64,000 nucleotides of DNA from Rohdeia sp041398665 (GTDB taxonomy: Bacteria > Planctomycetota > UBA1135 > GCA-002686595). The stretch is taken from positions 62,001 to 126,000 of the forward strand of contig JAWKUH010000004.1 of assembly GCA_041398665.1 (NCBI GenBank), written 5' to 3'. Positions 37,521-47,964 of the stretch are shown here, piece by piece. A model generated the notes under the pieces. It searched no databases. It was not told the origin of the DNA and was given only the letters and a program-made list of their open reading frames with translations. The translations under genes and the position numbers were made by a program. Each line of letters starts with the position of its first letter. The stretch's first letter is position 1.

Positions 37521-38393
37521 TCAGGGAATCCGCAGCTTCATCCCGAGCTGCAGGTCGTCGGGGCTCTTCAACTGGTCGCGGTTCGCATCGAAGATCCGCG
37601 TCGAGAGGCTGCCCCGCCCGTAGTAGTGGAACGCGATCGCGCTCAGCGTGTCGCCGGCCACGACGACGTGCGTGCGGTACGTCTCGCCGGTGAGTTCGCC
37701 GCCGGCGAGCTCCTCGACCGGCGCGGCCTGCGCACCCTTGGGAGCGGCCGGCGCGGGGCGACCGGGCGCGCGCGCCTCGAAGGGCGCGGTGCGCGGCTCG
37801 GCGTCGACACGGCTCGGCACGAGGATCTGCGCACCGGGACGCGGCGCGCCCACCGCGGCGTTCTCCTCGCGTAGGAGCCGCGCGTAGGAGCTGTCGCCGT
37901 AGAGGTACGCCGACAGACCGGTCCAGGTGGTGTCCGCGGGACGCACGACGAACACCTGCAGTCCGGGGTGACCGGGGAAGGAGGTCAGGCCCTCGACGCC
38001 GTCGCGCAGGACGGGGAGGAGACCCGTGAGCGACGCCGCCTCGTCGTCGTTCGACGCACCGAGCTCCGACGCACCGTCGGCCTCGGTCGCGCGACCGGTC
38101 GAGGAGAGCAGACCGGCGCCGTTCCCGGCGCCGCCGAAGGGGTTGTCCTTCTTCGGCGCGGCACCGTTCGGCGCGGAACCGTCCGTGCCGACCGTCGGCG
38201 CGGGCGCCGCGGAACCGTTCGACCCTGGGGTCGAGCGCTCCTCGGTCGCGGGCTTCCGCCCCGGTTCGAGATCGGCGACCTCGGCTCCGCCGCCCTTCGT
38301 CGGATCACCCGGCGACGAGTCGAAGGAGACCGCGAAGACGACCGCGGAGAGGAACACGACGGTGAGGACGACCAGCTTCTCGAAGCTTCCCAT
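37521..38393 (-). CDS. membrane-anchored LysM protein
   Basis: A 290-residue protein. One N-terminal anchor (LVVLTVVFLSAVVFAVSF, about residues 6-23) precedes about 120 residues of Pro/Ala/Gly/Ser linker. Two LysM-like modules follow: a first, weaker one (GLQVFVVRPADTTWTGLSAYLYGDSSYARLL..PGAQILVP) and a clear C-terminal one (HVVVAGDTLSAIAFHYYGRGSLSTRIFDANRDQL..LGMKLRIP). LysM binds peptidoglycan or chitin-like glycans, so it probably ties the membrane to the cell wall. ATG 38393 is chosen because the anchor starts there. Array R5 lies directly downstream. Confidence 0.85.
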   Translation of the reverse strand: MGSFEKLVVLTVVFLSAVVFAVSFDSSPGDPTKGGGAEVADLEPGRKPATEERSTPGSNGSAAPAPTVGTDGSAPNGAAPKKDNPFGGAGNGAGLLSSTGRATEADGASELGASNDDEAASLTGLLPVLRDGVEGLTSFPGHPGLQVFVVRPADTTWTGLSAYLYGDSSYARLLREENAAVGAPRPGAQILVPSRVDAEPRTAPFEARAPGRPAPAAPKGAQAAPVEELAGGELTGETYRTHVVVAGDTLSAIAFHYYGRGSLSTRIFDANRDQLKSPDDLQLGMKLRIP

Positions 38394-38849
38394 GGACGCG
38401 CGCCTCGCTGGACGAGGCTGTTCGGCGACGGTTCGTCGCTGTGGGGTCCTGCGGGAGCAGGACGGACTCGAACCCGGACGTCGGGACGCTCGGGGTCGGC
38501 GGGAGGAGCAGGGGCGAGGGTCCGGCGCCGGACCGGGACGCACCGTCGCGCGGTACGCCTCGAGGGCGGAGGCTCCGCCGGGTCCGGCGGGAGAGCCGGG
38601 CCCGTTGGCTTGAGCCGTTGACCGTGAGCCGGGGCCGGTGACCCCGTGGAGCGCGTCGCCGCGACTCGCGCGGAGCCGAGCGGTGACCTGGTGCGAGCGT
38701 CGACGGCGGCGCGCGCCGCGACGATCGCAGGCGGGAGTGTCCCGCGCTGCGGGGGCCCGAGTCAATGCGACGCGCGCGACGTTCCCGCGCGTCGGTCGGA
38801 TCCGGCACGCGCTCGCTACCCTGTTCGCTCCCGCGCAACCGAGGAACCC
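38394..38849. other. 456-base gap without a gene
   Basis: Upstream of the LysM gene and of the lipoprotein gene (divergent). It contains the hairpin GTCCTGC-GGGA-GCAGGAC near 38447-38464 and a TACCCT box at about 38817 before the lipoprotein. A tRNA-like T-loop motif occurs next to the hairpin, but no tRNA can be folded. I see no other feature. Confidence 0.4.
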
Positions 38850-39365
38850 ATGGCACGCAGCACCCACGCCACGCTCCGCACGCTCTTCGTCGCCGCGCTC
38901 GCGCTCGCGAGCGGCTGCGCGAGCACCTGTCCCGACGACGGCGAGACGCTCTCGATCAGCCTCGTCGGCACCGTGATCGGCAAGCAGATCGGCGCCGACG
39001 CGCTCACGCTGCGCAGCGACGCGCACGTCGACCGCCTCGCGGTGCAGTCGAACGCGGGCGATCCGGGCGTCAAGTACACGAGTTCGGACGTGATGTGCCT
39101 GCTCTACCGCGACCTCGAGCTCGGCTCGCGCGCGAGCGAGGGGCCGCTGCTCTCGGGCGCGGGGTTCGAGGTGCGCGTCGGGAAGGACGTCGTGAGCCAC
39201 TTCGCGTCCCCCACCGGCTCGGTGGACGACGCGCTCGCCTACAAGGACATGCTCGACGTGTTCCTCGACTACTACAACCACACCTTCGCGCTCCAGACGG
39301 TGCCCGAGGGCGAGGGCGACGCCGCGATCCGGGCCACGCAGAAGGCCGTCCACGGACAGCCGTGA
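38850..39365 (+). CDS. small lipoprotein of unknown function
   Basis: A 171-residue lipoprotein. The signal MARSTHATLRTLFVAALALASGC ends at a lipobox (ALASGC; listed as a motif). The mature sequence (CPDDGETLSISLVGTVIGKQIGADALTL; VMCLLYRDLELGSRASEGPLL; LDVFLDYYNHTFALQTVPEG) is not a family I know. The start is set by GAGGAA four bases upstream. Its stop overlaps the kdsB start (GTGA), so the two are translated together; a role in the LPS or outer-membrane layer is a reasonable guess. Confidence 0.75.
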   Translation: MARSTHATLRTLFVAALALASGCASTCPDDGETLSISLVGTVIGKQIGADALTLRSDAHVDRLAVQSNAGDPGVKYTSSDVMCLLYRDLELGSRASEGPLLSGAGFEVRVGKDVVSHFASPTGSVDDALAYKDMLDVFLDYYNHTFALQTVPEGEGDAAIRATQKAVHGQP

Positions 39366-40165
39366 GCCCGGCCGCCCTCGCAGGACCGGGGTCGGACCCG
39401 CCGACCCCCTTCCCCGCGGCGGTGGCGATCGTGCCGGCGCGGCTCGGCTCGACCCGCCTGCCGCGCAAGATGCTGCTCGACGCGACGGGGCTGCCCCTGT
39501 TCGCGCACACCGTCCAGAACGCCGAGCGCTGCCGCGCCTTCGAGCGCGTCGTCCTGGCGGCCGACGACGACGAGATCGTCCGGCGGGCGGAGGACCTCGG
39601 CATCGACACCGTCGCCACCGATCCCGCCCACCAGAGCGGCACGGACCGCGTCGGCGAGGCCCTCGCGATCCTCGAGGAGCGCGAGGGGCCGCGCTGGGAG
39701 GTCGTGGTGGGCGTCCAGGGCGACGAGCCCGAGCTCTCGCCGCTCGACCTCGAGGACCTCGTGGCGCGCTTCGCGGACGAGGAGGTCGAGGCGGCGACCC
39801 TGTGGTCGCCCCTGCCCGCCGCGCGGGCCGACGACCCCTCGGCGGTGAAGCTCGTCTCCGACCGGCGCGGCCGCGCGCTGTACTTCTCGCGCGCCGCCGT
39901 CCCCGCGCTCGGGCACGGCGGAGAGCCGTGCGAGCGCAAGCTCCACGTGGGCGTCTACGCCTTCCGGCCCACGGCGCTGCGCGACTTCCTCGCGCTGCGG
40001 ACGAGCGAGCTCGAGCGCAGCGAACGGCTGGAGCAACTGCGCTGGCTCGAGGCCGGGCGCGAGATGCACGTGGTGCGCGCGCGGCACGCCGGCGCCGGCA
40101 TCGACACGGAACCCGACTACCGCGCGTTCGTCGAACGGACGCGGGCTCGCGACCGGCGTTCCTGA
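39362..40165 (+). CDS. kdsB: 3-deoxy-manno-octulosonate cytidylyltransferase
   Basis: A 267-residue KdsB: CTP + Kdo gives CMP-Kdo for LPS inner core synthesis, in the cytoplasm. Motifs are IVPARLGSTRLPRKML (CTP-binding loop), VLAADDDEIVRRAEDLG, SGTDRVGEAL, VVGVQGDEPELSP (Asp metal ligand) and YFSRAAVPAL. The C-terminal GIDTEPDYRAFVE is the usual IDTxxDL variant. An extra N-terminal 15 residues (SPAALAGPGSDPPTPFP) precede the core. Start GTG 39362 overlaps the lipoprotein stop by four bases. pyrG, which makes CTP, follows 89 bases downstream, a functionally sensible pairing. Confidence 0.92.
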   Translation: MSPAALAGPGSDPPTPFPAAVAIVPARLGSTRLPRKMLLDATGLPLFAHTVQNAERCRAFERVVLAADDDEIVRRAEDLGIDTVATDPAHQSGTDRVGEALAILEEREGPRWEVVVGVQGDEPELSPLDLEDLVARFADEEVEAATLWSPLPAARADDPSAVKLVSDRRGRALYFSRAAVPALGHGGEPCERKLHVGVYAFRPTALRDFLALRTSELERSERLEQLRWLEAGREMHVVRARHAGAGIDTEPDYRAFVERTRARDRRS

Positions 40166-40254
40166 AGCCCCGGAGCGCGACGTCCCGGACGGGCACCAAG
40201 GGTCACGTCGAGGCAGACTGTCGGCGCCCGCCGCGGTAGGGTGAAGGCTCCCCC

Positions 40255-41942
<1,688 letters not shown>

Positions 41943-41946
<4 letters not shown>

Positions 41947-42224
41947 GCGACGGTGACCCGGCGGCCCGACCCGCCGAACTCGGCGGGTCCTTCGAGATGT
42001 TCGTGACGCGCCTCGGCATCCAGGCGCTGATCGCACTCGGCGTGATCGAGAACCCGGCGACGGGCGAGCGCTCGGTCAACGAGGTGCAGGCGCGCATGCT
42101 CGAGAGCGACCTCGAGATGCTGCGCGAGAAGACCCTCGGCAACCTCGAGGACGCGGAGGCCGCGAAGCTCGACGAGGTGCTCGAAGGGGTGCGCGCTCGA
42201 CTCGCGGAGATCGCCGAGGCCTGA
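41943..42224 (+). CDS. DUF1844 protein
   Basis: A 93-residue cytoplasmic protein of the DUF1844 family, known from Planctomycetota, Acidobacteriota and Deltaproteobacteria. The signature GSFEMFVTRLGIQALIALGVIENPATG and the helical pair VNEVQARMLESDLEMLREKT are clear. The function of the family is unknown. GTG 41943 overlaps the pyrG stop by four bases, indicating coupling. The gene end is 14 bases from a convergent ATP-grasp gene. Confidence 0.85.
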
Positions 42225-42237
42225 ACTCGGCGCCGCG

Positions 42238-43128
42238 TCACCCGCGACGCAGCCGCGCCACGAGCGCGTCGGCGAACACGCGGCCGAGTTCCGGACCCTG
42301 CTCGGGGTAGAGGTAGGGCTCGACGAGTTCGAGCTCCATGACGCGGAGCGTGCCGTCGTCGCCCCGCACGAGGTCGACGCGCGCGTGCAGCAGGTCCGCC
42401 TCGACGTGGGCGAGGACGGAGCGCGCGAGTGCGAGGTCCGCGTCGCTCGGGACGTGTGCGCGCTCGCGCGCGCCGTACATCGACTGCACGCGGTAGTCGC
42501 CGGCGGCCGGAACCTTGAGCACGGCGTGCGAGAACGCGCCGCCGAAGAAGACGAAGGAGTACTCGCCCTCGTCCGCGGCCGCGGCGAGGAACGGCTGCAC
42601 CATCGCGCGGGCGGGCGGGAGTTCGGACGGAGCCGGCAGCGGCTCGCCACGGCGCACGCGGGCCTGTCGCCACGCAGCGGCTCCGACGACCGGCTTGACG
42701 ACGAGTTCGTCGGTGCCGAAGTGCTCGAAGCCGAGTTCGATCGAAGCAGCGTCCGCGCGCTCGCACCACAGCGTCGGGACGACCGCTGCGCCGCGCTCCT
42801 CGAGCTCCGCGAGGTAGCGCTTGTCGACGTTCCAACGCACGACCTCGGCGGGGTTGAGGAGCAGTGTCGAACGCTCCGTCCGATCGAGGACCGCGAGGAA
42901 GGCGTCGAGCTTCTTCGCGTAGTCCCAGGTCGTCGCGACGACCGCGGCGTCGAATTGCGACGGGTCGAACGCCGGGTCGTCCCACACGACGAGTTCGAGC
43001 GCGACGCCGCGCTCCGCGCACGCCGCGCGCAGCGGGACGTACTCGAGGTCGAGCTCCCAGAAGTCGGGCCGCCGCGCCGGGTGGTCGACGAGCATGTCCG
43101 AGGACGAGAGGAAGGCGACGCGATTCAC
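42238..43128 (-). CDS. ATP-grasp ligase, DcsG/RimK-like (copy 1)
   Basis: A 296-residue stand-alone ATP-grasp protein. The N-terminal part reads ALELVVWDDPAFDPSQFDAAVVATTWDY, then NPAEVVRWNVDKRYLAELEERGAAVVPTLW, a wording I know from O-ureido-serine cyclase (DcsG)-like and glutathione-synthetase-like ATP-grasp proteins. ATP and Mg sites include ELVVKPVVGAAAW, MVQPFL and VMELELVEPYLYP (Glu metal ligands). Such enzymes form an amide or ring bond through an acyl-phosphate; the substrate is unknown. TAGACT lies exactly six bases before GTG 43128. It is divergent from a GT-C glycosyltransferase, and both are repeated downstream. Confidence 0.85.
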   Translation of the reverse strand: MNRVAFLSSSDMLVDHPARRPDFWELDLEYVPLRAACAERGVALELVVWDDPAFDPSQFDAAVVATTWDYAKKLDAFLAVLDRTERSTLLLNPAEVVRWNVDKRYLAELEERGAAVVPTLWCERADAASIELGFEHFGTDELVVKPVVGAAAWRQARVRRGEPLPAPSELPPARAMVQPFLAAAADEGEYSFVFFGGAFSHAVLKVPAAGDYRVQSMYGARERAHVPSDADLALARSVLAHVEADLLHARVDLVRGDDGTLRVMELELVEPYLYPEQGPELGRVFADALVARLRRG

Positions 43129-43134
43129 GCGAGG

Positions 43135-43140
43135 AGTCTA
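43135..43140 (-). promoter_or_regulatory. -10 box TAGACT, leaderless-type
   Basis: On the minus strand TAGACT-CCTCGC-GTG precedes ATP-grasp copy 1. The same box and spacing are kept at the broken copy 2 (47760-47765), where the start codon itself has become GGG. Confidence 0.5.
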
Positions 43141-43217
43141 GTCGGGTCGCACCAAGCCGCCCCTTGCTCGCACCCGATCGCGTACCCTCCCTCCGCTCAG
43201 CGGGAGCCCGGCGAACC

Positions 43218-44810
43218 GTGACGTCGTCCACCCGAAGCACTCGCAGGTCGCTCGTCGCGATCCTCCTCGCCGCGGTCGTGATCCAGGCCGGACTCGCGAT
43301 CGCGTTCGGGTGGGTCGGTGACGACGCCTTCATCGCGTTCCGCTACGCGCGCAACCTCGCCGAAGGTCAGGGGCTGCGCTTCAACCCCGGCGTCGAGCCT
43401 CCGGTCGAGGGCGACACCCAGCTCGGTTGGATCCTCGTCGCGGCGCTCGTCGAACGCGTCGGACTTCCGGTCGTCGCAGCGACGCGCGCCGTCGAGATCG
43501 CGGTCGGACTGGTCCTGCTCGTACTCGTCGCGCGGCGAGCCCAGCGGCGCGGCGGCACGCCGGCGGCACTCGCCGCCGCGCTGTTCCTCGCGACCTCGCC
43601 GGGGATCGTCGTCTGGTCGAGCGGCGGGCTCGGGACGATCCTCTTCGCGACGACGATCTTCCTGGTCGTCGACTTCGCCGTCGCCGAGCGGCCTTCGAGT
43701 TCCGGGGCGCGCTCCCGTCTCCTCGGCGCGACCTGCGCCGCGATCGCCGTCACCGTCGTCCGCTTCGACGGCGCGTACTTCGCCGGCTGGGCACTCCTCG
43801 CGGTCCTCGTCGCAGGTCTCCTGACGCGCTCGCGGGAACTCCGCCGGATCGCCGTCGTCGCCGGCGTCGTCACGTTGCTCGCCATCGCCGCGCAGAGCGC
43901 CTGGCGACTCTCGTACCACGGTGACTGGCTCCCGTACACCGCGCGTGCGAAGGTCGCGTTCTCGCCCTGGGTCGCCGAGCGAGGCCTGCGCTACGTCCTC
44001 GTCAACTGGCTCAACGTCCCTGCGACGGCGATCGCGACGCTGCTGCTCGTCCTCCCCTCGCTCCGGAGCTCGTCGAGGTCCGAGGACGCCTGGAGGACCG
44101 TGGCGTCGATCGTGGTCGTCGCCTCGCTCACGTACTGCATCGCGGTCGGCGGGGACTTCATGGCGATGGGTCGCTTCCTCCTCCCGACCCTGCCCTTCCT
44201 CGCGATCGCGGCGGGCGACGCGGTCGCCGCGCTCGTGCATCGAGGTCGCACGGGCACGGCGACGTTCGGTGTCGCGGCCCTCCTGTGCGGTTCGCTCCCC
44301 GTCCTCTTCGGCGCCGTGTACACCCCGGAGTCCCTACGGCGCGCCCTGGACTTCCGCTACGGGCACCCCTACGAGACCGAGCTCGAGTTCCTGCGAGGCG
44401 ACGCGGACCGGGCCACGTTCTGGAGCGAGATCGGCCGCGCGCTCGCACTCCACACCGACCCGTCGGAGTCGCTCGTGCGCGGTCCGATCGGAGCGGTGGG
44501 CTACTACTCGCGACTCACCATCTTCGACCAGTTCGGACTCGTCGACAGGGAGGTCGCGCTGCACGACCCGCGAGGCACCGAGCGCAAGGCGCTCCCCGGT
44601 CACGACCTCTTCGCCGATCCGACGTTCTTCGCGGAGAGGAACCCGACCTACCTCCTCGCGGACCTCTACTTCGGGATCGTCGAGACGTCTCCGGAGGACC
44701 AGGCCATGCTGAAGAACCCCTACTTCGCGACGGGGAAGGTCGAGCTCTTCCAGGTCAGGAAGGCCGACGGCTTCTACGACGACGGGACGTTGGTCCTCGT
44801 GCGCTGCTGA
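43218..44810 (+). CDS. GT-C membrane glycosyltransferase (copy 1)
   Basis: A 530-residue multi-helix protein with about 10 membrane segments. The first external loop reads WVGDDAFIAFRYARNLAEG, then LRFNPGVEPPVEGDTQLGW. This acidic DD motif and wording are typical of the AftB/ZomB-like (GT-C fold) family that uses polyprenyl-phosphate sugars to glycosylate envelope polymers. YHGDWLPYTARAKV and SGGxDFM-type blocks (AVGGDFMAMGRFLLP) are shared with copies 2 and 3. A C-terminal periplasmic part of about 150 residues contains GAVGYYSRLTIFDQFGLVDREV. The donor and acceptor are unknown. Start GTG 43218, about 35 bases after a TACCCT box. Confidence 0.85.
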   Translation: MTSSTRSTRRSLVAILLAAVVIQAGLAIAFGWVGDDAFIAFRYARNLAEGQGLRFNPGVEPPVEGDTQLGWILVAALVERVGLPVVAATRAVEIAVGLVLLVLVARRAQRRGGTPAALAAALFLATSPGIVVWSSGGLGTILFATTIFLVVDFAVAERPSSSGARSRLLGATCAAIAVTVVRFDGAYFAGWALLAVLVAGLLTRSRELRRIAVVAGVVTLLAIAAQSAWRLSYHGDWLPYTARAKVAFSPWVAERGLRYVLVNWLNVPATAIATLLLVLPSLRSSSRSEDAWRTVASIVVVASLTYCIAVGGDFMAMGRFLLPTLPFLAIAAGDAVAALVHRGRTGTATFGVAALLCGSLPVLFGAVYTPESLRRALDFRYGHPYETELEFLRGDADRATFWSEIGRALALHTDPSESLVRGPIGAVGYYSRLTIFDQFGLVDREVALHDPRGTERKALPGHDLFADPTFFAERNPTYLLADLYFGIVETSPEDQAMLKNPYFATGKVELFQVRKADGFYDDGTLVLVRC

Positions 44811-45167
44811 GAGCGTGGCGACCGAGCGAAACGTCTCGCTCGACTCGACGGGCCACTCCGGAGCGATTCTCCCTGCAGCTCACGGATCCGCGCGGAACGC
44901 CGCACTCCCGTCGATTCCACACCGAGGTCGAGCGCGAGGGTGTCGCACGTCCCCGTCGACATGCGCGCCGACTCGGCGGCGCAGGCACGGCGAAGTGTTC
45001 CCTCCCCGGGGTCGATGCCGTTCGCGCGGACAGGTCGCGTACGACGGTGCACGCCACTTGGAAGTCGTGCCGAATGGCCGTCCTCCCCGTGGCGTGCGTC
45101 GTCGGTCCGAACGACGCGGTCCGGACGGTCTCGACCCGGTTCGTGCGGATCGCGGTATCGTCGGGCG
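44811..45167. other. 357-base gap before GT-C copy 2
   Basis: Frames here are Arg/Ser-rich and show no homology to the flanking copies. There is no repeat word and no RNA gene that I can see. It may hold the 5' end and promoter of GT-C copy 2, whose start codon cannot be recognised. Confidence 0.35.
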
Positions 45168-46820
45168 ATACCCAGCACCCCTACAGATCCGTCGCCTCGA
45201 ACTCGTCGGCGCACGGGCAGTGCACTCGAGATCGCCGGTACTGCGGCGGTGTTCGCGCTGGCCCTGTATCTCGCGATCCGGTCCGCCTGGGTCACCGACG
45301 ACGCGTTCATCGCCTTCAACTACTCGAAGCACCTCGCTCTGGGTGAAGGGCTGCGCTTCAACGCCGGCGAGTCGCCTCCCGTCGAGGGCTACACGCAGCT
45401 GGGGTGGGTGCTCCTCGTCGCGCTGATCGAGCGGCTGCGTCTCGAGGTCGTGTCTGCGACGCACGTCGTCGAGATCGCGACGTTCCTCGCACTCGTCGCG
45501 GTCGCGATGGCGGCGACGCGACGCGGCTCCGGGAGCGCCGCCGCACTGCTCGCCGGACTGTTCGTCGCGACCGCACCGACGTCGGCGATCTGGGCGACCG
45601 GCGGCCTCGGGACGATGCTGTTCGCGCTCGCGATCTTGGTCTCCACACTCGCCGTGCTCCGCGCCTCCGGGAGCTGGAGCCTGGGGCTCGCGATCGTCTC
45701 GACGATCGCGGTCACGGTCGTGCGTTTCGACGGACTGTGGTTCGCCGGACTGATCGTCCTCGGTGCCGGAGCGTCGGGGTTCGTGCGCGCCGACAGGAGA
45801 CTGGTGCGAACCGCGATCACCGTCGGGGTGGCCGTCGCGATCGGCTTCGCGCTCCAGACGTGGTGGCGAGTCGAGTACCACGGCGACTACGTCCCGAACA
45901 CCGTGCGCGCGAAACTCGGGACCGGAACGTGGCGACTCGAACGCGGAGCGAACTATGTCCTCGCGTACTTCCTCGCGATCCCGACCGCGGCCGCACTGGC
46001 GCTCGTCACGGTCGTTCGTGCCGTGCGCGAGAGACAGGACCGCGACGGTCCGCTCCTGGCCGTCTCGGCGACCGTCGTCCTCGGGACCTTCGTGCACGCC
46101 GTCGTCTCGGGCGGCGACTTCATGCCGATGTGGCGCCTCCTGGTGCCGGCCGTGGCGCCGCTCGCGATCGTCCTCGGCTCGACCGTCGTCGCGATCGGTC
46201 GCCGAGCGAGCGGCGGCGACGCAGCGGCACTCGTCGCGGCAGCGCTCGTCGGCTGGGTGCCGGCGTCGTTCGGCGCGTCGCTCGCACCGCGCTCGTGGTT
46301 CGAGTCCGTCGAATTCCGCCCGGCCCTCGCGGGGGTGTCGGAGAGCCGCCTGCACTCCGCGTGGCGCGAACAGATCGGGACCAGGATCCGCGACGCACGG
46401 ATCCTCGCGAGCGCGACCGGTCCCGGCGAGTCCATCGTCCTCGGCGCGATCGGGACCACCGGCTACTACACGGAACTCGAGATCCACGATCGCTTCGGGC
46501 TGGTGGATCGCGACGTCGCGCGCCTCGTCCCGGCGACCCCCGGCGGAGGTCCGATGCCCGGCCACGACCGACTGGCGCCGATCGAGTTCTTCGCGAACCG
46601 TCGGCCGACCTACCTCGCGACGAAGTTCTACCCGGGCGAACACCCCGGCACGCCGCTCCACGACGCGTTCGTGACCACGCCCGCCTACGCGACGGGCGAC
46701 TTCGTCCTGGTCGACATCGGCGTCGACGCCGGGTTCGGCATCGACGGCACGTTGGTACTCACGCGCTACCGGGTCGCGGGCACCGCAGCGGACGACGGCG
46801 ACCCGCGCGCCGACGACTGA
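45168..46820 (+). CDS. GT-C membrane glycosyltransferase (copy 2), start unclear
   Basis: About 540 residues, paralogous to the genes at 43218 and 47965. Shared blocks are VTDDAFIAFNYSKHLALGEG, RFNAGESPPVEGYTQLGW, ATGGLGTMLFALAI, YHGDYVPNTVRAKL, SGGDFMPMWRLLVP and GTTGYYTELEIHDRFGLVDRDV. About 10 membrane helices are followed by a C-terminal periplasmic domain. No ATG, GTG or TTG lies where copies 1 and 3 start (about 45170-45220). The nearest in-frame GTG (45249) would cut into helix 1, and starts far upstream (44940) read low-quality sequence. An indel or start-codon loss is likely. The stop is followed by a 53-base relic of the gcdH 3' end. Confidence 0.75.
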   Translation: MPSTPTDPSPRTRRRTGSALEIAGTAAVFALALYLAIRSAWVTDDAFIAFNYSKHLALGEGLRFNAGESPPVEGYTQLGWVLLVALIERLRLEVVSATHVVEIATFLALVAVAMAATRRGSGSAAALLAGLFVATAPTSAIWATGGLGTMLFALAILVSTLAVLRASGSWSLGLAIVSTIAVTVVRFDGLWFAGLIVLGAGASGFVRADRRLVRTAITVGVAVAIGFALQTWWRVEYHGDYVPNTVRAKLGTGTWRLERGANYVLAYFLAIPTAAALALVTVVRAVRERQDRDGPLLAVSATVVLGTFVHAVVSGGDFMPMWRLLVPAVAPLAIVLGSTVVAIGRRASGGDAAALVAAALVGWVPASFGASLAPRSWFESVEFRPALAGVSESRLHSAWREQIGTRIRDARILASATGPGESIVLGAIGTTGYYTELEIHDRFGLVDRDVARLVPATPGGGPMPGHDRLAPIEFFANRRPTYLATKFYPGEHPGTPLHDAFVTTPAYATGDFVLVDIGVDAGFGIDGTLVLTRYRVAGTAADDGDPRADD

Positions 46821-46838
46821 CGGGCGCCGCCGGTCGTC

Positions 46839-46891
46839 TCAGCGGAACGCCGCCAAGCCGGTGAGCTCCGCACCGACCGCGAGCGTGTGGA
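46839..46891 (-). pseudogene. gcdH 3'-end relic
   Basis: On the minus strand these bases encode HTLAVGAELTGLAAFR and a stop, matching the last 17 codons of the acyl-CoA dehydrogenase at 49640 (HTLAVGAELTGIPAFR). The DNA matches 46 of 53 bases by eye. It is joined directly to the 3' end of ATP-grasp copy 2. It marks a past segmental duplication in which GT-C was followed by gcdH, as copy 3 still is. Confidence 0.8.
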
Positions 46892-47753
46892 TAGCGCGTC
46901 GGCGAACGCTCGCCCCAGCCCAGGTCCCTGCTCGGTGTAGAGGTAGGGCTCGACGAGCTCGAGCTCCATCACGAGCAACTCGCCCCTCGGCCCCGCGCAC
47001 GACGTCGACGCGAGCATGCAGCAGGTCCGCGTCGACGCGTTCCAGCACGGAACCGGCGAAGGCGACCTCGAACTCGGTCGCCATGCACGTGCCTGCTCGC
47101 GCCGAACATCGACTGGACGCGGTAGTCGCCCACGGCCGGCACCTTCCGCACGGCGCGGCCAGCGCCGACCGCAGAAGACGTAGGGATCTCGCCCTCCCGC
47201 TCGCCGCCGGGAGGAAGGGCTGCACCATCGCGGCGTCGGGCGGCAGTTCCTCGGGCGGCGGGAGCGGCTCGCCGCGCCGCACACGCGCCTGCCTCCAGGC
47301 CGACGCCCCCACCACGGGCTTGACGACCAGCTCTTCCGTCCCGAAGCGCGCGTAGCCGCGCTCGATCGAGGCGGCGTCCGCGCTCTCGCACCACAGCGTG
47401 GGGACGACGGGCGCGCCGCGCTCCTCCAGGTCGCGCAGGTAGCGCTTGTCGAGGTTCCAGCGCACGACCTCGAGCGGGTTGAGCAGCCGTGTCGCCCGCT
47501 CCGTGCGCTCGAGAGCTGCGAGGAACTCGCCGAGGCGCCGGGCGTAGTCCCAGGTCGTGCCGATGACGGCCGCGTCGAACGATGCCGGGTCGAAGGTGGG
47601 GTCGTCCCAGACGACGGCCCGGAGGTCGGCGCCCCGACGTTCGCATGCCGCCCTGAGCGGTGCGAACTGCAGCTCGAACTCGAACGCGTCGGGGCGCGGC
47701 TCGGCGTGCCCCGGCAGCATGTCCGAGGAGGTCAGGTAGGCGACGCGGTGCCC
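46892..47753 (-). pseudogene. ATP-grasp ligase copy 2, degraded
   Basis: A paralog of the gene at 42238. The N-terminal two-thirds are readable (LRAVVWDDPTFDPASFDAAVIG; NPLEVVRWNLDKRYL; PTLWCESADAASIE; ELVVKPVVGASAWRQ). After about 47210 the homologous reading jumps frame several times (VPAVGDYRVQSMFGA; FEVAFAGSVLERVDADLLHARVD; LVMELELVEPYLYTEQGP). At the start, alignment with copy 1 (GTG AAT CGC GTC GCC) gives GGG CAC CGC GTC GCC, so the start codon is lost while the TAGACT box and 6-base spacer remain. The final codons are replaced by the gcdH relic. This copy looks truly decayed rather than merely mis-sequenced. Confidence 0.78.
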
Positions 47754-47964
47754 GCGGAGAGTCTACGGAGCGGGCAGCGCGGATCGGGCCCGCGCCGCAC
47801 TCCTCGACGCGACGACGCGAGCGAGCCGAGGCCGACGGACGGATCCGGCGGCTCGCGACGGACCGAGAGGTCCGTCACGGCTCGCACGCCGACCACGCTC
47901 GAGGAGCTTCCGCTAGGATCGCCGGCCGGGCCGCCGCCACGACGCGGACCGTCGTCGCCCCCCC

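Noticed and set aside
38447..38475. tRNA-like GGTTCGAGTCC motif (minus strand) beside a hairpin
   Set aside because: No acceptor, D or anticodon arm can be paired with it, and the T stem does not close. It is a chance match or at most an unrecognisable remnant.
44940..45167. Extending GT-C copy 2 to the upstream in-frame GTG 44940
   Set aside because: The added 75 residues are Arg/Ser/Pro-rich and absent from both paralogs.
44815..45426. Small gene in the gap before GT-C copy 2
   Set aside because: Composition and codon pattern do not look protein-coding, there is no start site support, and it overlaps the conserved GT-C2 start region out of frame.
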